DNA of 64,000 nucleotides from Batillaria attramentaria (lineage: Eukaryota > Mollusca > Gastropoda > Batillariidae). Under the pieces are notes generated by a model, which saw only the letters and a list, made by a program, of their open reading frames with translations, ran no database searches and had not been told where the DNA came from. The translations under genes were made by a program, and so were the position numbers. The DNA is taken from positions 1,202,001-1,266,000 of the forward strand of contig JACVVK020000087.1 of the NCBI GenBank assembly GCA_018292915.2. The letters are read 5' to 3'. Below are positions 49,348-58,735 of the stretch, in pieces. How positions within the stretch are numbered: position 1 is the stretch's first letter; each line of letters starts with the position of its first letter.

Positions 49348-52300
49348 AAAACTTTAACGTTGTCGTTCTCTCAGAAACTACAAACAGCAGAGACACCAAA
49401 CTTGGCATGCTGATAGACAACCATAAGACCTTTCAAAACATATCATTGTCTGTTTGAAAATTTTACATTGGCATTTTCACGGAATCTACAAAGACCAGAG
49501 GTTTGAAACTTTGCATGATGATAGACATTGATAAGAACTTTACAGATATACATGTATTCAATGGCCTTGTGTCAAGGTCAAGGCCATACAAGCTATTTTT
49601 GTGAAACCTTAACGTTGGCATTTTCTCAGAAATAACAAACAGCAGAGGCGCCAAACTTGGCGTGCTGATAGACAGTGAAAAGACCTATGCACACAAACCA
49701 TTTTAAATGACCTTGACCCAACGTCAAGGTCATTAAAGCAGTCTGGAAATTTTTACATTTGCATTTTTTCAGAATCTAGAAGAACCAGAAGCATCAAACT
49801 GTGCATGATGATAGACATTGGCAACATCTTCGCTGACATACCTGTGTTCAATGACTTTTAGTGAAGGTCAAGGCCATGCAAGCTGTTTTTGGGAAGCTTT
49901 AACCTTGGCATTTTCTCTGAAGCAACAAACAGTTGAGGCACCAAACAAGGCATGATGATAGACCGCAATGAGACCTACCTTTTTTCATGACCTTGAGTGA
50001 AGGTCAAGGTCATTAAAGCTGTCTGTTGTGAATTTTACCGTTTTCGGAGGAACTACAAATATTAGAGGCTTCAAACTGGGCATTATAATAGACATTGATG
50101 GGATCTCATTTTAATGACCTTGACCCAAGGTCAAGGCCATACAAACTGTTTGGGGGAAAATTGTAATATTGCCAGGAACTCGGAATGCCAGAGACACTTT
50201 ACTTGCCATGATGATAGATAGTGATAAGAGCTTTACAAACATACACTTGTGAATGACCTTGACCCTTGTCACAAGGGAGCCATGGAGGCTTTTGCCTCTC
50301 TAGTTTTTCTTTTTCTTGGCTTGACTGTAGTGGGGGGGGGGGGGGGGAGCCAGGGTGGCTGAATGGTAGAGTGTTGGACTTCTAATGCTCGGGTTGTGAG
50401 TTTGTATCCTGGCTGGGGCCAAATATCTATGCTGGCTTTTTCATTGTTGCCCCGTCTTTGACGTCACCCGTATGTGGTGGAAAATGGAAAAGGACGTCAA
50501 ACCCCCAAACACCCACCCACCCCTGACTGTAGTGGTCTATTTTTATTTGTAGTGAGTGTCGTCTCCCTTTTTTCCTTTTTTCCTTTTTTTTTGGTTCTTT
50601 CACTTCTTTGTATTGGATTAACCTCCCACTCTGTGGGGGAGCCGGGGTGGTCGAATGGTAGAGCGTTGGACTTCTAATGCTCGGGTCGTAAGTTCGATCC
50701 CGGCTGGGGCCAAATATTTGTGCTGGCTTTTTCATCGTTGCCCCGTCTTTGATATCACCCTATGTGGTGGAAAAGGACGTTAAACCCCCAAACACCCACC
50801 CATCCTACTCTGTGGCTTATGGCAGAATATTTTCTGGATTTTTTTTATATATTTTTTTTTTGGGGGGGGGGGGGGATACATGTACTTGAAGTTGTTCTGC
50901 ACAACTGCATGCAAACGATGTCACTTTTTGGTGTTGCCTATTTTTGCACCAGTTGTTTTTGCTCTCAGTGGTTGGTGAAGACTGAAAATTTATGGTTTCG
51001 CAAGTACACTGTAAAATGTTGTGGCTTCAGCTGAAAATGTATGTCTGATGAATGCATTTGTGTGACTTCTGTATGGATGCAGTGCTTTATTACCTCCTGG
51101 AGATTACACTGTCCTTGTAGCTGTTTCTGGCTTATGTTTCTGATTTTCTCTTGTGGTCCTGTTGGTGTCTACAGAATCAGACTTGTAGTGCATCATCAGA
51201 TATCAGTTTGAACAGAGGATACAGGAAACGACGTATGTGTGTCTAGTTGACTGCAGACACTAGCATTTTCAGCGTGCCCAGACTGCTACTGCAGGGACTG
51301 TTGTAAGAAGATTAGAGGCATATCCGCATCAGACATTCATCGTAAACCAATTTATTTTCAAAATGTCCAATTACTTTCTTACCAAGGCAGACATATACGT
51401 TTATGTCTGTGCCACAGTGGACCGTATTCAGTTCCATTCAATTCAAAATACTTTATGGTTTGTTTTAAAAATAGAATTTTAAAGCAGAAAATCGCCATTT
51501 GCCTCATACAATGCTCCAATCGTTATTAAAAAGAGACAAACAGTATCCTATACCCGATTTCGTGTACTTTCACAGGCAGCCAGGATATCTGTCCTATTGT
51601 AGTTACATGTGTACTACGGATATGAAGCTTGTGTGGGGTTAGCTAGGGTTTATTCACTGTTGGAGTTGTGGATAATGTACCCAGTTGTTCTATACAGTGT
51701 ATTTTGGTGGCCCTGTGTACATAACATGATGTCAGATTCACGTGATCCTGCCCATATGTTGTTGGGTAACATTTGGCATGCAGTCATAATACAGACTCAT
51801 AAAGATGTTCACAGTGTGAAAACAGCTGTGTTATGTCACGTCAGTTCTGCACGGATCAGCATGTGCCTGCAAACGTGGTCGTGAGAGCATACACTATACA
51901 CCCTCTTCAGAGAGCATCATAATCTGATACTGTATGACTATCTTTTCAGGGTTTGAATTGGGGAGGGGGGGGGGAGGGGGGTAGTTTTATGAGAAAACTC
52001 CTATATCAATCTGCTGTTCTGTAAATTGAATTGTTGTGATTGCTGCACACGGAGTCAGTAGAAATCAGACTTCGGGTGGTCGTCCGGTCAGTTAACAGCA
52101 AATGCTTTCAGGAGGTGGAACGGCAGAGTACAGGCAACTATAGTCACGAGCAAGCCGAGGGCAAAACGTCAGCAGTTAGTCACGTGATATTTCCTAACAA
52201 AACTGGCATAGCCCTTGTTGCACAGTGATTGCATTCTGCAAGCTGCACTGTAGGTGAAATAGGAACACATTCTCAAACTTGACATTGAACTGTAGTCACT

Positions 52301-53719
52301 TGGTTTTCTCTGGCAGAAGATGAAGGGGCATCGTCCTGGTGGCTTCTGTGTAGCATGCATGTTATTTGCATATTCATCCAGCTGGCTTACATGCAGGTTC
52401 AAGCCAGAATTAATAATGCGCATATATGCATCAGATGAAATCTAAATCTGCTGATGTAAATGTGTTAGATACTGCATTCAAACGTGATCTAAACAGTGTG
52501 TGTGGCTCGGATACCTTGTGTACATATACACAGTTTCGTCTCAGTTTTTCCTTGTTAGTGTTTTCAACCAGCAGGCTGATGGGTTCAAGCCAGAGTTAAT
52601 AATGCGCATATGCATTAGATGAAAATCTAAATAGAATCCATGTTTGTAAATGTGTTCGATATATTATTCAGACGTAATCTAAACAGACAGAGAGGGAGGG
52701 GCTGATACCTTTTGTACATATAGGTACACAATTACGTCTCAGTTTTTCTTTGTTAGTGTTTTTGACCAGCAGGCTTCAGTTTGAAGCCAGAGTTAATAAT
52801 GCATATGTACATAGATAAAAATCTAAATAGAATCTACTTACGTAATTGTGTTTGTTAATTCATTCAAGCTTAATCTAAGCAGACAGAGAGGGTGACGCTG
52901 ATACCTTGTGTACATACACACAATTACATCTCAGTTTTTCTTACTGTGCGCACTTGTCATCGTGTTTTTGCTTTCTTTGTTGCGTCCATGCTTGCTAGTA
53001 CATGTATGTAGTACATGACATCCCATGATACGGCATAATGTTTGTTCATGTTGTCTTTATGCGTACATCACAGTGATTATCATTTGCACAGATTTTGAAC
53101 AGAAATGTAAATTTAACGTAGGACAGTCTGTGTGTTACTGTTAGCTCTTTGATACACCCAGAAAAAGAAACACTACAAATGAATGTAGAGCAGACCGTGC
53201 CTAGACAGAGCTGCTTTTTTTTTTTTTTTGGTGTGGGGAGGGGGGGGGGGGGGGCGGTCTCTGATCACATTATGTGGCAGGATGTTTGGTGTAAAAAAAA
53301 ATTTCGGTCGGATTCCTTCCCCCCACCCCCCACCCACCGCTTCTTCATTTGAGTTAACTAAGAGACAATGTATCGTGATGAGGATAACCAGGACTCATCT
53401 GAGAGTAGTATATGTAACTAAGTTTGAGATGGTTTTTTTCTGAGTCCCCCCCCCCCCCCCCCCACAATGATGATACTTTTGGAAACAGTATAATTACATC
53501 CGCATCTTCAGTTTTGCTAAGTGTCCTAGATTTCTGGACGGTTAGGAGTGAACAGGTGCTTATTGCTTGTCCGTTTGTATGCCATGATAAAGTTTAAGCA
53601 TGCCCATGCTCAATGTTTTGCTTGTCTTGTGTGTGTGTTGCAGCTTCAGTTTTTTGTTTGGGGATGGTCCCTCACCCCCTCGGGGAAAGACAAAGAGGTC
53701 CAACACCTTCGCCAAGTAA
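30476..53719 (+). CDS. RILPL1: RILPL1-like Rab-interacting lysosomal protein-like (8 exons, 431 aa, long form)
   Basis: Coiled-coil adaptor expected to bind phosphorylated Rab8/Rab10 and act at cilia and lysosomes. Exons: 30476-30748, 36461-36611, 37091-37209, 37740-37976, 39451-39749, 41675-41713, 43677-43778, 53644-53719. They total 1296 nt and are in frame. The RH1 domain lies at about residues 8-75, with SVTDVYDQAAGIAREFDKII and ELMPKVIRALEQLE. Long coiled coils follow (residues 75-255), then a Ser/Thr/Glu-rich linker. The RH2 domain is at about 316-358, with DLKDPNRPRFTLQELRQVLM and ERNELKTRL. Then come GPINKEPDEK and the ESGIRK motif at the exon 7/8 junction, and the tail FFSFLFGDGPSPPRGKTKRS. 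This parallels the SGIKRLFSFFSRDKKR end of human RILPL1 (403 aa, recalled from memory). Residues R325, R327 and K344 match the spacing of the phospho-Rab-contacting Arg/Arg/Lys known for RILPL2/RILPL1. Alternative terminal exons are listed separately. Confidence 0.93.
30749..36460 (+). other. RILPL1 intron 1
   Basis: 5.7 kb without a recognisable gene. It contains a C-run then A-run at about 32685-32770, an AT-only palindromic stretch at about 33225-33262, and a (TG)n/poly-G at 33303-33331. A CpG-rich unit at about 34655-34980, with GTCCCCAGTGGTTAGCAC and CCGGCACCACAGGTGCCG, is compositionally unlike its AT-rich surroundings and probably an old interspersed repeat. Confidence 0.5.
35041..35110 (-). 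repeat. Short dispersed repeat, minus copy
   Basis: On minus: TTTGCCAGCTCCAGTGGTGT, then TCCTTCCAGGTCACAGGTGG. The same sequence occurs on + at 58037-58092 (TTTGCCAGCTCCAGTGGTGT, then TCCTCCCAGGTCATGGGTGG). Both neighbours are T-rich/A-rich. The family is unknown. Confidence 0.65.
36922..36957. repeat. Poly-C then poly-A tract
   Basis: A C-run of about 20 is directly followed by an A-run of about 14 in RILPL1 intron 2. Read on minus it is T(n)G(n), like several other tracts in the window. Confidence 0.85.
38015..38500. repeat. A-rich/C-rich low-complexity stretch and possible LINE tail in RILPL1 intron 4
   Basis: AATCAAGAATCAAGAAAACT then TTATTTTCCAACGG at 38019-38050 resembles a reversed LINE 3' end. 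It is followed by poly-A (38303-38322), poly-C (38394-38411) and (ACAACAAA)n. No coding potential. Confidence 0.45.
38540..38714 (+). repeat. tRNA-derived SINE (family A) in RILPL1 intron 4
   Basis: GAGCCAGGATAGCTGAATGG, TAGAGCGTTGGACTCTTAAT, TAAGTTCGAACCTGGCTGGG and GGACGTTAAAATCCCAAACA mark the head, B-box and tail of the family. Confidence 0.85.
38951..39391. repeat. 63-bp minisatellite, seven near-identical copies
   Basis: The unit starts GGGATGGGATCTTTTAACAT and continues GCACGCTTGATATGGTGCAT, GCGTGTGTACACAAGGGGAA, GAA. The seven copies look identical. Because 63 is a multiple of three, the array stays open in frames on both strands and produces spurious 140-223 aa open frames with 21-residue repeats. 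It ends 60 bp before RILPL1 exon 5. The unit matches part of the family C SINE at 22873-22925. Confidence 0.95.
39750..41674 (+). other. RILPL1 intron 5
   Basis: No exon recognised. It holds two poly-G tracts at 40377-40394 and 40424-40438, a GGTA tetramer patch at 40020-40034, a family A SINE (40817-40994), and otherwise AT-rich unique sequence. Confidence 0.5.
40817..40994 (+). repeat. tRNA-derived SINE (family A) in RILPL1 intron 5
   Basis: GGGGAGCCGGGACAGCCAAG, AGTTTGAATCCCGGCTGGG, GGCCAAATATCTGTGCTGGC and AAAGGACGTTAAACCCTAAA are present in order. The A-box area has diverged (CCAAGCAGCAGAG). Confidence 0.85.
41714..43676 (+). other. RILPL1 intron 6
   Basis: T-rich unique sequence with a (TG)n tract at 42054-42115 and a short (TA)n at 42362-42380. 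No coding exon was recognised. Confidence 0.5.
43818..43892. repeat. (TG)n microsatellite just downstream of the RILPL1 exon 7 donor
   Basis: A pure TG run starts about 40 bp after the GTGAGT donor at 43779. All candidate alternative last exons lie downstream of it. Confidence 0.9.
44732..44774 (+). CDS. RILPL1: Candidate alternative last exon 8a of RILPL1
   Basis: The acceptor TTCATTTCCTTCAG|A has a good pyrimidine tract. Joined to exon 7 (phase 2) it adds LLLQLSPVVSVSLF and stops at 44772-44774. AATAAA follows at 44777-44782, overlapping almost the stop codon, so a very short 3' UTR is implied. The short length and lack of likeness to known RILPL tails make this the weakest of the four. 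Confidence 0.3.
45092..45179. repeat. Perfect 44-bp tandem duplication
   Basis: GACCTGTCTACAAATGATGA followed by GTAGATGAGCGCTTATCACC and AGCT is present twice back to back without a mismatch, so the event is recent. Confidence 0.95.
46026..46074 (+). CDS. RILPL1: Candidate alternative last exon 8b of RILPL1
   Basis: The acceptor has an excellent pyrimidine tract (CTGTCTTTCTCTCTTCCTGT then TCAG). In exon 7 phase it adds FFQQLLDNLDLPPISF and a TAG stop at 46072-46074. AATAAA follows at 46283-46288. The tail starts with the same aromatic/aliphatic pair after GIRK as the canonical exon and resembles exon 8c (LFLSLLEAGLDLLG). I consider it the best supported alternative end. Confidence 0.55.
46990..47640. 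repeat. Inverted pair of degenerate 15-17-bp minisatellites
   Basis: The left arm (about 46990-47120) repeats GACAATNTGCTGAA / GATGATTTGCCG-like units. The right arm (about 47456-47640) repeats GGCGTATTGTCTGTTC / GGCAAATCGTC-like units, which are the reverse complement of the left arm. About 340 bp of T-rich sequence separates the arms. It lies between exons 8b and 8c. Confidence 0.75.
48079..48247 (+). CDS. RILPL1: Candidate alternative last exon 8c of RILPL1
   Basis: The acceptor is CTCTCTGTTTTCGTGTGATT then TCAG|A. Joined to exon 7 it codes for LFLSLLEAGLDLLGDSSDVQ, then MPDTRGRSESVPLS and a basic stretch, ending SMETIF and TGA at 48245-48247 (57 codons). The codon content is coding-like: GC-rich, no internal stop, many CpG. 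The surrounding sequence is T-rich. A possible internal donor (ACG|GTTAGG) lies at 48181/48182. No clear AATAAA follows closely. Confidence 0.5.
49253..50303 (+). mobile_element. Helentron/HINE-like element with expanded central tandem repeats
   Basis: Starts GGCTCCCTTGTGTAACAATG and ends CACAAGGGAGCC, giving an 11-bp subterminal inverted repeat. A GAGGC-TTTT-GCCTC hairpin and CTCTAG|T follow. The interior holds about five diverged units with AAACTTTAACGTTGGCATTT, CACCAAACTTGGCATGCTGA, TAGACAnTGATAAGA and TGACCTTGACCCAAGGTCAA. A (TG)n lies near the left end (49312-49344). The short relative at 27702-27965 has one unit. Subterminal repeats, a 3' hairpin and central tandem repeats are the described hallmarks of Helentron-associated elements. 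The assignment is inferred. Confidence 0.6.
50345..50522 (+). repeat. tRNA-derived SINE (family A)
   Basis: GAGCCAGGGTGGCTGAATGG, TAGAGTGTTGGACTTCTAAT, GGGGCCAAATATCTATGCTG and GGACGTCAAACCCCCAAACA are present. It follows a poly-G tract and precedes another copy by about 115 bp. Confidence 0.85.
50637..50803 (+). repeat. tRNA-derived SINE (family A), well preserved
   Basis: GGGGGAGCCGGGGTGGTCGA, ATGGTAGAGCGTTGGACTTC, CGTAAGTTCGATCCCGGCTG, GGGGCCAAATATTTGTGCTGG and AAAGGACGTTAAACCCCCAA are all intact. Good reference copy for the family. Confidence 0.9.
52398..52945. repeat. Three tandem units of about 185-197 bp
   Basis: TTCAAGCCAGARTTAATAAT, AAAATCTAAATAGAATC, GACAGAGAGGG, GATACCTTGTGTACATA and ATCTCAGTTTTTC recur in order, with units starting at 52398, 52583 and 52780. 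The units are diverged, so the array is old. It lies upstream of RILPL1 exon 8d. Confidence 0.8.
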
Positions 53720-54130
53720 CCACAGATCCGCTGCCAATCATCGGGAAAGGGGAGGAGTCACACCATCATCACCATGGCAACATGCAGCATTCCTTCTCAA
53801 GTGCCTCCAGTGGTGATGCAGACGACGCGACCTCAACGTTCTTGACCCCAGCGGCATTATGGGAAAGCAGTAGCCTCTAGATGACTTTGCAGGAAAGTTT
53901 GGATGGTTTTGTGTTGTTTTTCTTCCAGTCTTGCCGACGCTCACTTGTTCTTAACATCATCATCATGACTGTGACAAACTGTGTTAGTCACCTCAAACGT
54001 CATTCCCTACTTTTTTCTTTTTGGTAGTTTTAGGTAAGTGTAGTAGCCGCTGCATACGTTCTGACATTTTCAGATCAAAATTTAGTCTTCAGGACTTGAC
54101 ATCTGAATAAAAAATAAAATGTAGACTTCA
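53720..54130 (+). other. RILPL1 3' UTR of the long form, with poly(A) signals
   Basis: After the TAA at 53717-53719 two AATAAA motifs lie at 54106-54111 and 54113-54118. A second frame stays open from the exon acceptor through 53880 and ends ALWESSSL. It looks more coding-like than a typical UTR (see findings). Confidence 0.6.
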
Positions 54131-55589
54131 AAATATTTAATTTTCGGTTGTTTTGAAGTCAGGGTGGGATGCAGCCCCATATGCAGGGCTAAAACCTGTG
54201 GCCAAATTTGCGAAATCCAAACTAGATCAGAAATTACTGGAACTTGTGCAAGATAACATCAAATTTGGGGGGGGGGGGGGTCTTGGCTTGTGAATTTGCT
54301 GGACATAAAAGAATTCCAGTTTTCCTTTTTCGTTTGGAGTACATGTTGTATGTATATATTTATATAAAAAGAAAAGATTGGGGAATGATATGCTTTGACA
54401 AAAGATACAAGACCTGACATGACATCATTCCTTTAGCCAGTGATTCACAGCATTTACATGTATGTACATGAATGTGTCTGAACATTAATCGATGTTTCTG
54501 GCCTTATTCAGCTATTCCTTTCACTGCCATTTTGCTAAATTGTGAAACTTTGACTATCGCTGCTGTCTGTATGCGTCCAGCAGCATTCCCATTGTCCAAC
54601 GTAAGTGTTCAAAATTGAGAATTGTGAGTAACTGAACACAGATTTCACTAAAGAATTTTTTTTTTTTTTTTTTTAAAATGGGTGGCAGTGAAAAGGTTAA
54701 CAAAATGAACATTGTAACTGTCACTCTAGAGGCTGACTGGCTTTCCCCCTGCATAATGAGGGACCATTCTGCTGACAAAAAAACTGTGATAATAACAATA
54801 ATAATAATAATTATTATAAAACACTGATGGATGTTTTGTACAGATTTGTTTGGGTGGTCTTGTTGTGCACATGTAAATCATGTGTGTACTTTTGTGTTTG
54901 TGTGTAACGTTTGTGTGCATGCGTAACAAGTGATGCATATTTTGGAGATACCAGTACCACTACGATACTTCACTTTTCAGTAAATGCACACCAGTAAGCT
55001 GCTCTGAAGAATGTATACATACTTCTCTGCCGATCATACAGCATTCACATACTAATAGTTTTTTTTGTTTTGTTTTTTTTTCTGTCCCAGATGGGAAGTA
55101 TTATGCTAGTGTCACTATCGGTCAGAAAGTTGACTTAATACTGCAGGTGTTGTGATGTTCATGGTTGTCCTTTCGAAAAATTTAGTTTTCGCGAATGTTG
55201 TGATTGTCTCATTTCTGGCCTCTCTAGCCTTGCGCACAGGCAGTGTACAGTTGATACCAAGCAGTTAGGTTGAAACATGGTGGAAAGATTTAAAAGTGAG
55301 GCTTCCACTGAAATTTAAACTTTTTCCTGTTTTACTTTTAACGAAATCATCTTGCATTTTTCTTCAAAAGCAGATCACGTCAGTGTCCTTCACCAGATGC
55401 AGATGTTTTGTATTGATTGTATGTGTAGTTGATTTGCGTTGCATCATTGAAAACCACATGTAATTAGACAAACGGTATCACCCACAGCCCTCCCCGCCCC
55501 TCTCCACCCTGCATTCCTCACTGCCTCTTCCTTCTGGAAGCCATTTGGAACGAAAGATTCAGGGTTCATCAACATTTGATGAAAAGGGT

Positions 55590-55702
55590 AGACTTGGAAC
55601 TGGATAGTGGCAACAAATAGCCCAGAACAGAGTGCTGTGGCGAAGGGTTGTCGATGGCCTATGCTCCACTTGAAGCCAGGGGCCTAAGTAAGTAAGTAAG
55701 TG
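55590..55702 (+). pseudogene. LINE ORF2 C-terminal scrap with (AAGT)n tail
   Basis: The + frame reads WQQIAQNRVLWRRVVDGLCST, then a stop. This is the A-x-D/N-R-x-x-W-R-x-x-V-x-G-L-C-S-T end of non-LTR retrotransposon ORF2 proteins. A TAAGTAAGTAAGTAAG tail follows at 55686-55701. Only the extreme 3' end is left. Confidence 0.65.
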
Positions 55703-56202
55703 GAATTGGATATTGGAGCATGTGTCTGGGAGGTCTCTGTCCTTGTTGAAGACAAAGCACAAATATGAATTACAATATAATTTCATGAAAGAAGTTGTAC
55801 ATTTTCACACTGGATCTTATCCGTGTTTGTTTCATTGTGGAAGGACATTAGCCTTTGTCATCAGTGATCACCTACAAATCTATACCATGAGTTTTGACTT
55901 GAATACAGTAATTGGTGTTTATTTTCATGATCATTTTCTATAAAAAAAATATATTCATTTAATCTGGTTAGGGTTTAGAAACTAACGTTGTATTAAAGAG
56001 ATGTATTCAGTATCCAGTACATGTACCTTCCACTCTGATCCAACTGAAGAGAGAGAGAGATATATCATACTCATAGGCATAGTGACTTACGCAAACATAT
56101 TCGACCAGATTCTATCATTTTACCCCTGCCCGTTGGTACACATCATTTTCTAGGCTGTTTGTATATACATTTTAATAACTTCATTTCTTTGTCATAATCT
56201 TG

Positions 56203-56244
<42 letters not shown>

Positions 56245-56607
56245 GTGTGTAAGGTATCACGTGCATTTACATCTCTGTAATTGACAGCTATGCTGCCTGA
56301 TCAATGATATTGTGGAAAGCAGAAGTGATTTTCTGTTGTGACGGGTAAAAAGAAATAGAGAGTTCTTGCTTGAAATGAGGATCATAGAGTAGCTGTGTTT
56401 AGATCAGGTGAATTTTTTTTTGTTTTTTTTTGTTGCCGTTTACGCTTAAGTACTTGTACACTAAATGTTGCGGCTTTTACAACTTTTCCCTCAAAGTTCT
56501 TCTCTTAAATGGTGGATTTAATTTTCTTGCAAGTGGCTGTTCTTGATGCTAGTCTCATACGTGAATGTGATCTTGGTGTGTATTGCAAGGTAGGGTGTGA
56601 GTGCCTG

Positions 56608-56652
<45 letters not shown>

Positions 56653-58036
56653 CCTTCTCAAGTGATTCCATCTACATGAAAGTGAACATTCGTGGGTAGA
56701 AGTACACGTACAATGTACCCAAGCCCAGAGTTTTCCAACTAAGTAAATGAAGTTGTCTAGATTTGTATCCTTTGTATTCTTGTGGGACTGCTTTGCTTCT
56801 TGGATATTACAGACATGCGGATGGTTTTGTTTGTTGTTGCTGGGTTTTTGTTGTTGTTGCTGTTGTTGTTGCTGTTGTTGTTAGTGCTGTTGATCTTTTG
56901 GGGGATGGGGAATGTCAGTTTGTTGCTTTTTTTTTTTCTGGTCGTCTCAGTTTGTTTAGGGTAATCTTTGTCAGTCTCCGATTCTCTGCTACTGTACTGT
57001 ATTGAAGTAAACATCAAATGGTGTATCTACTTTACAGCACATTCCATAATGACTCCTTTCTGTATCAAAACTGCACCTCGTGAAAAATGAACCACAAAAT
57101 GATGGACAGAAAAAGATTAGCCCCCCCCCCCCCTCCTCCCATCAAATTACATGTAATGTCTTTAGAATTGGATCATCTGCTTTGCAAACATTGTTGATCT
57201 CAGATGTATGAGACAAAATTTAAAATCATGTGAACAGTTTTTTTTATACAATGGGTACATCATTCCAAACTAGATTAACTATATTTGTACATAAAATTGT
57301 ACTCCATTTGTCTGTAGACCATTAATGTAGACAATATAATTACTGTGGTTTGTGGGTGTGTACTGTCATTCAGTAAAAACAGCACATAGTTTGCAGGGAT
57401 TTACAAGTATCACACCTAGTGTCTAGGAGTTAAACATAATGGTATTCAATCCTATTTATCATGATACAGCATATTCAGCATTGATACAGAGGTAGGTGTA
57501 GATTGCAGAGGCCACACAGAGATACCAGGTATACACTTCTAGTTTTTTAAGCTGTCATGAGATTTGTTTTTCTCCTGTAATCGTTCGAACTTGTTTATTC
57601 TGCTTTACTCATAACCAAGGACTATGCATTTTAATGTTTGGTTTAAAAAAAAAAAGGGGGGGGGGGGGGGAATCACAGTAGTGGAAGACATGGTGGAAAA
57701 TGTGCGTGAATTGATGTATGTGAGAAATTGGATTGCCTTTTTAAAAAATTATTTTAAGAATTAGAAGTTCTGAAACCACCGGGGTGGGATGTGATGCAGA
57801 GATAGAAAGTTAGTCATTTTATTTTGTATTTGTAGTGAGTGTGAGGAGACCCTCTGACTTTCAGTTTTTGAAGGTGACATTGTACCCTTCAGTTTACATG
57901 TACTTGCAGTTTGAAGCATTACATGTAGTTTACTCCTTCCACTTGTCAGGTCCCATAGCATTTCTTAACCATTTGAGATTCATTGTTCTTGTTGCTTTTT
58001 TCGTTAACAAGTTTTTTTTGTTTGTTTTTTTTTGGG

Positions 58037-58092
58037 CTGCCCAAACTCTTTGCCAGCTCCAGTGGTGTTCCTCCCAGGTCATGGGTGGAACC
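58037..58092 (+). repeat. Short dispersed repeat, plus copy
   Basis: Matches the reverse complement of 35041-35110 over about 50 bp, with TTTGCCAGCTCCAGTGGTGT shared exactly. Confidence 0.65.
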
Positions 58093-58735
58093 CACGGAGG
58101 ATCGTTAACAAGTTTTAGTTGTGATTAATTTTCAGGCGAAAAGAACAAAATCATTGTGGAACAGATTAAGGATGACCTTTGTTTTGTTAATTCTCTCCAG
58201 TGTGCAATATTTGATGAATTGTTTCGATCATAGCTTTGATTATTTCCCAACATCTTGCTAAAATTTGCAGTCATTGAAGTTCAGCGTTTGTGTAGCTAAG
58301 GGCTGTATGTGGGTGAGTGTGAGGGGTGAGGGGACAAGAAGCTTGACTGCACACATAAAGGGTTAAAACACACTATTAGGATTAATGTCATTTATCAGCT
58401 GTGCTCCCTGATCATAAAGTTAAATACACTCACCCGTTTAACCCATTTTATTGTCTGAGGCGTTGGTTTATCTTGTTTGTTCTTTCCTCTCTGTACGTGT
58501 GTGTGTGTGTGTGTGTGTGTGACTGCATTGTCTGAAGTGTTTCGGCTGGTGGTCTTCTTTGATTGCTGTTGGCATGTACACCATTTCAGGGTACAGATAA
58601 CTAATTGTTCCAGAATTTCAACGTTATTAGATTGTAAACCCTAACATGTGCTGAAACAGTGACTGACTGACAGCACAAAACGCATACACTGTACAAACTT
58701 CTAGGTAAAAAAAATCCAACAACAAAGTCTCTTGT

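Larger units (their letters stand above)
54131..58735. other. Intergenic or extended 3' region; no gene recognised
   Basis: AT-rich unique sequence with (TG)n at 56211-56252 and 56610-56651, (TTG)n at 56837-56881, poly-C at 57120-57132, A-run/G-run at 57645-57671, a LINE tail (55590-55702) and the short repeat at 58037-58092. No open frame resembles a known protein. Confidence 0.5.

Noticed and set aside
50637..50715. tRNA gene
   Set aside because: A- and B-box-like sequences exist, but the cloverleaf does not close and the same body and tail follow every copy, so it is a SINE head. The same holds at 15463, 22990-23072 and 17998-18056.
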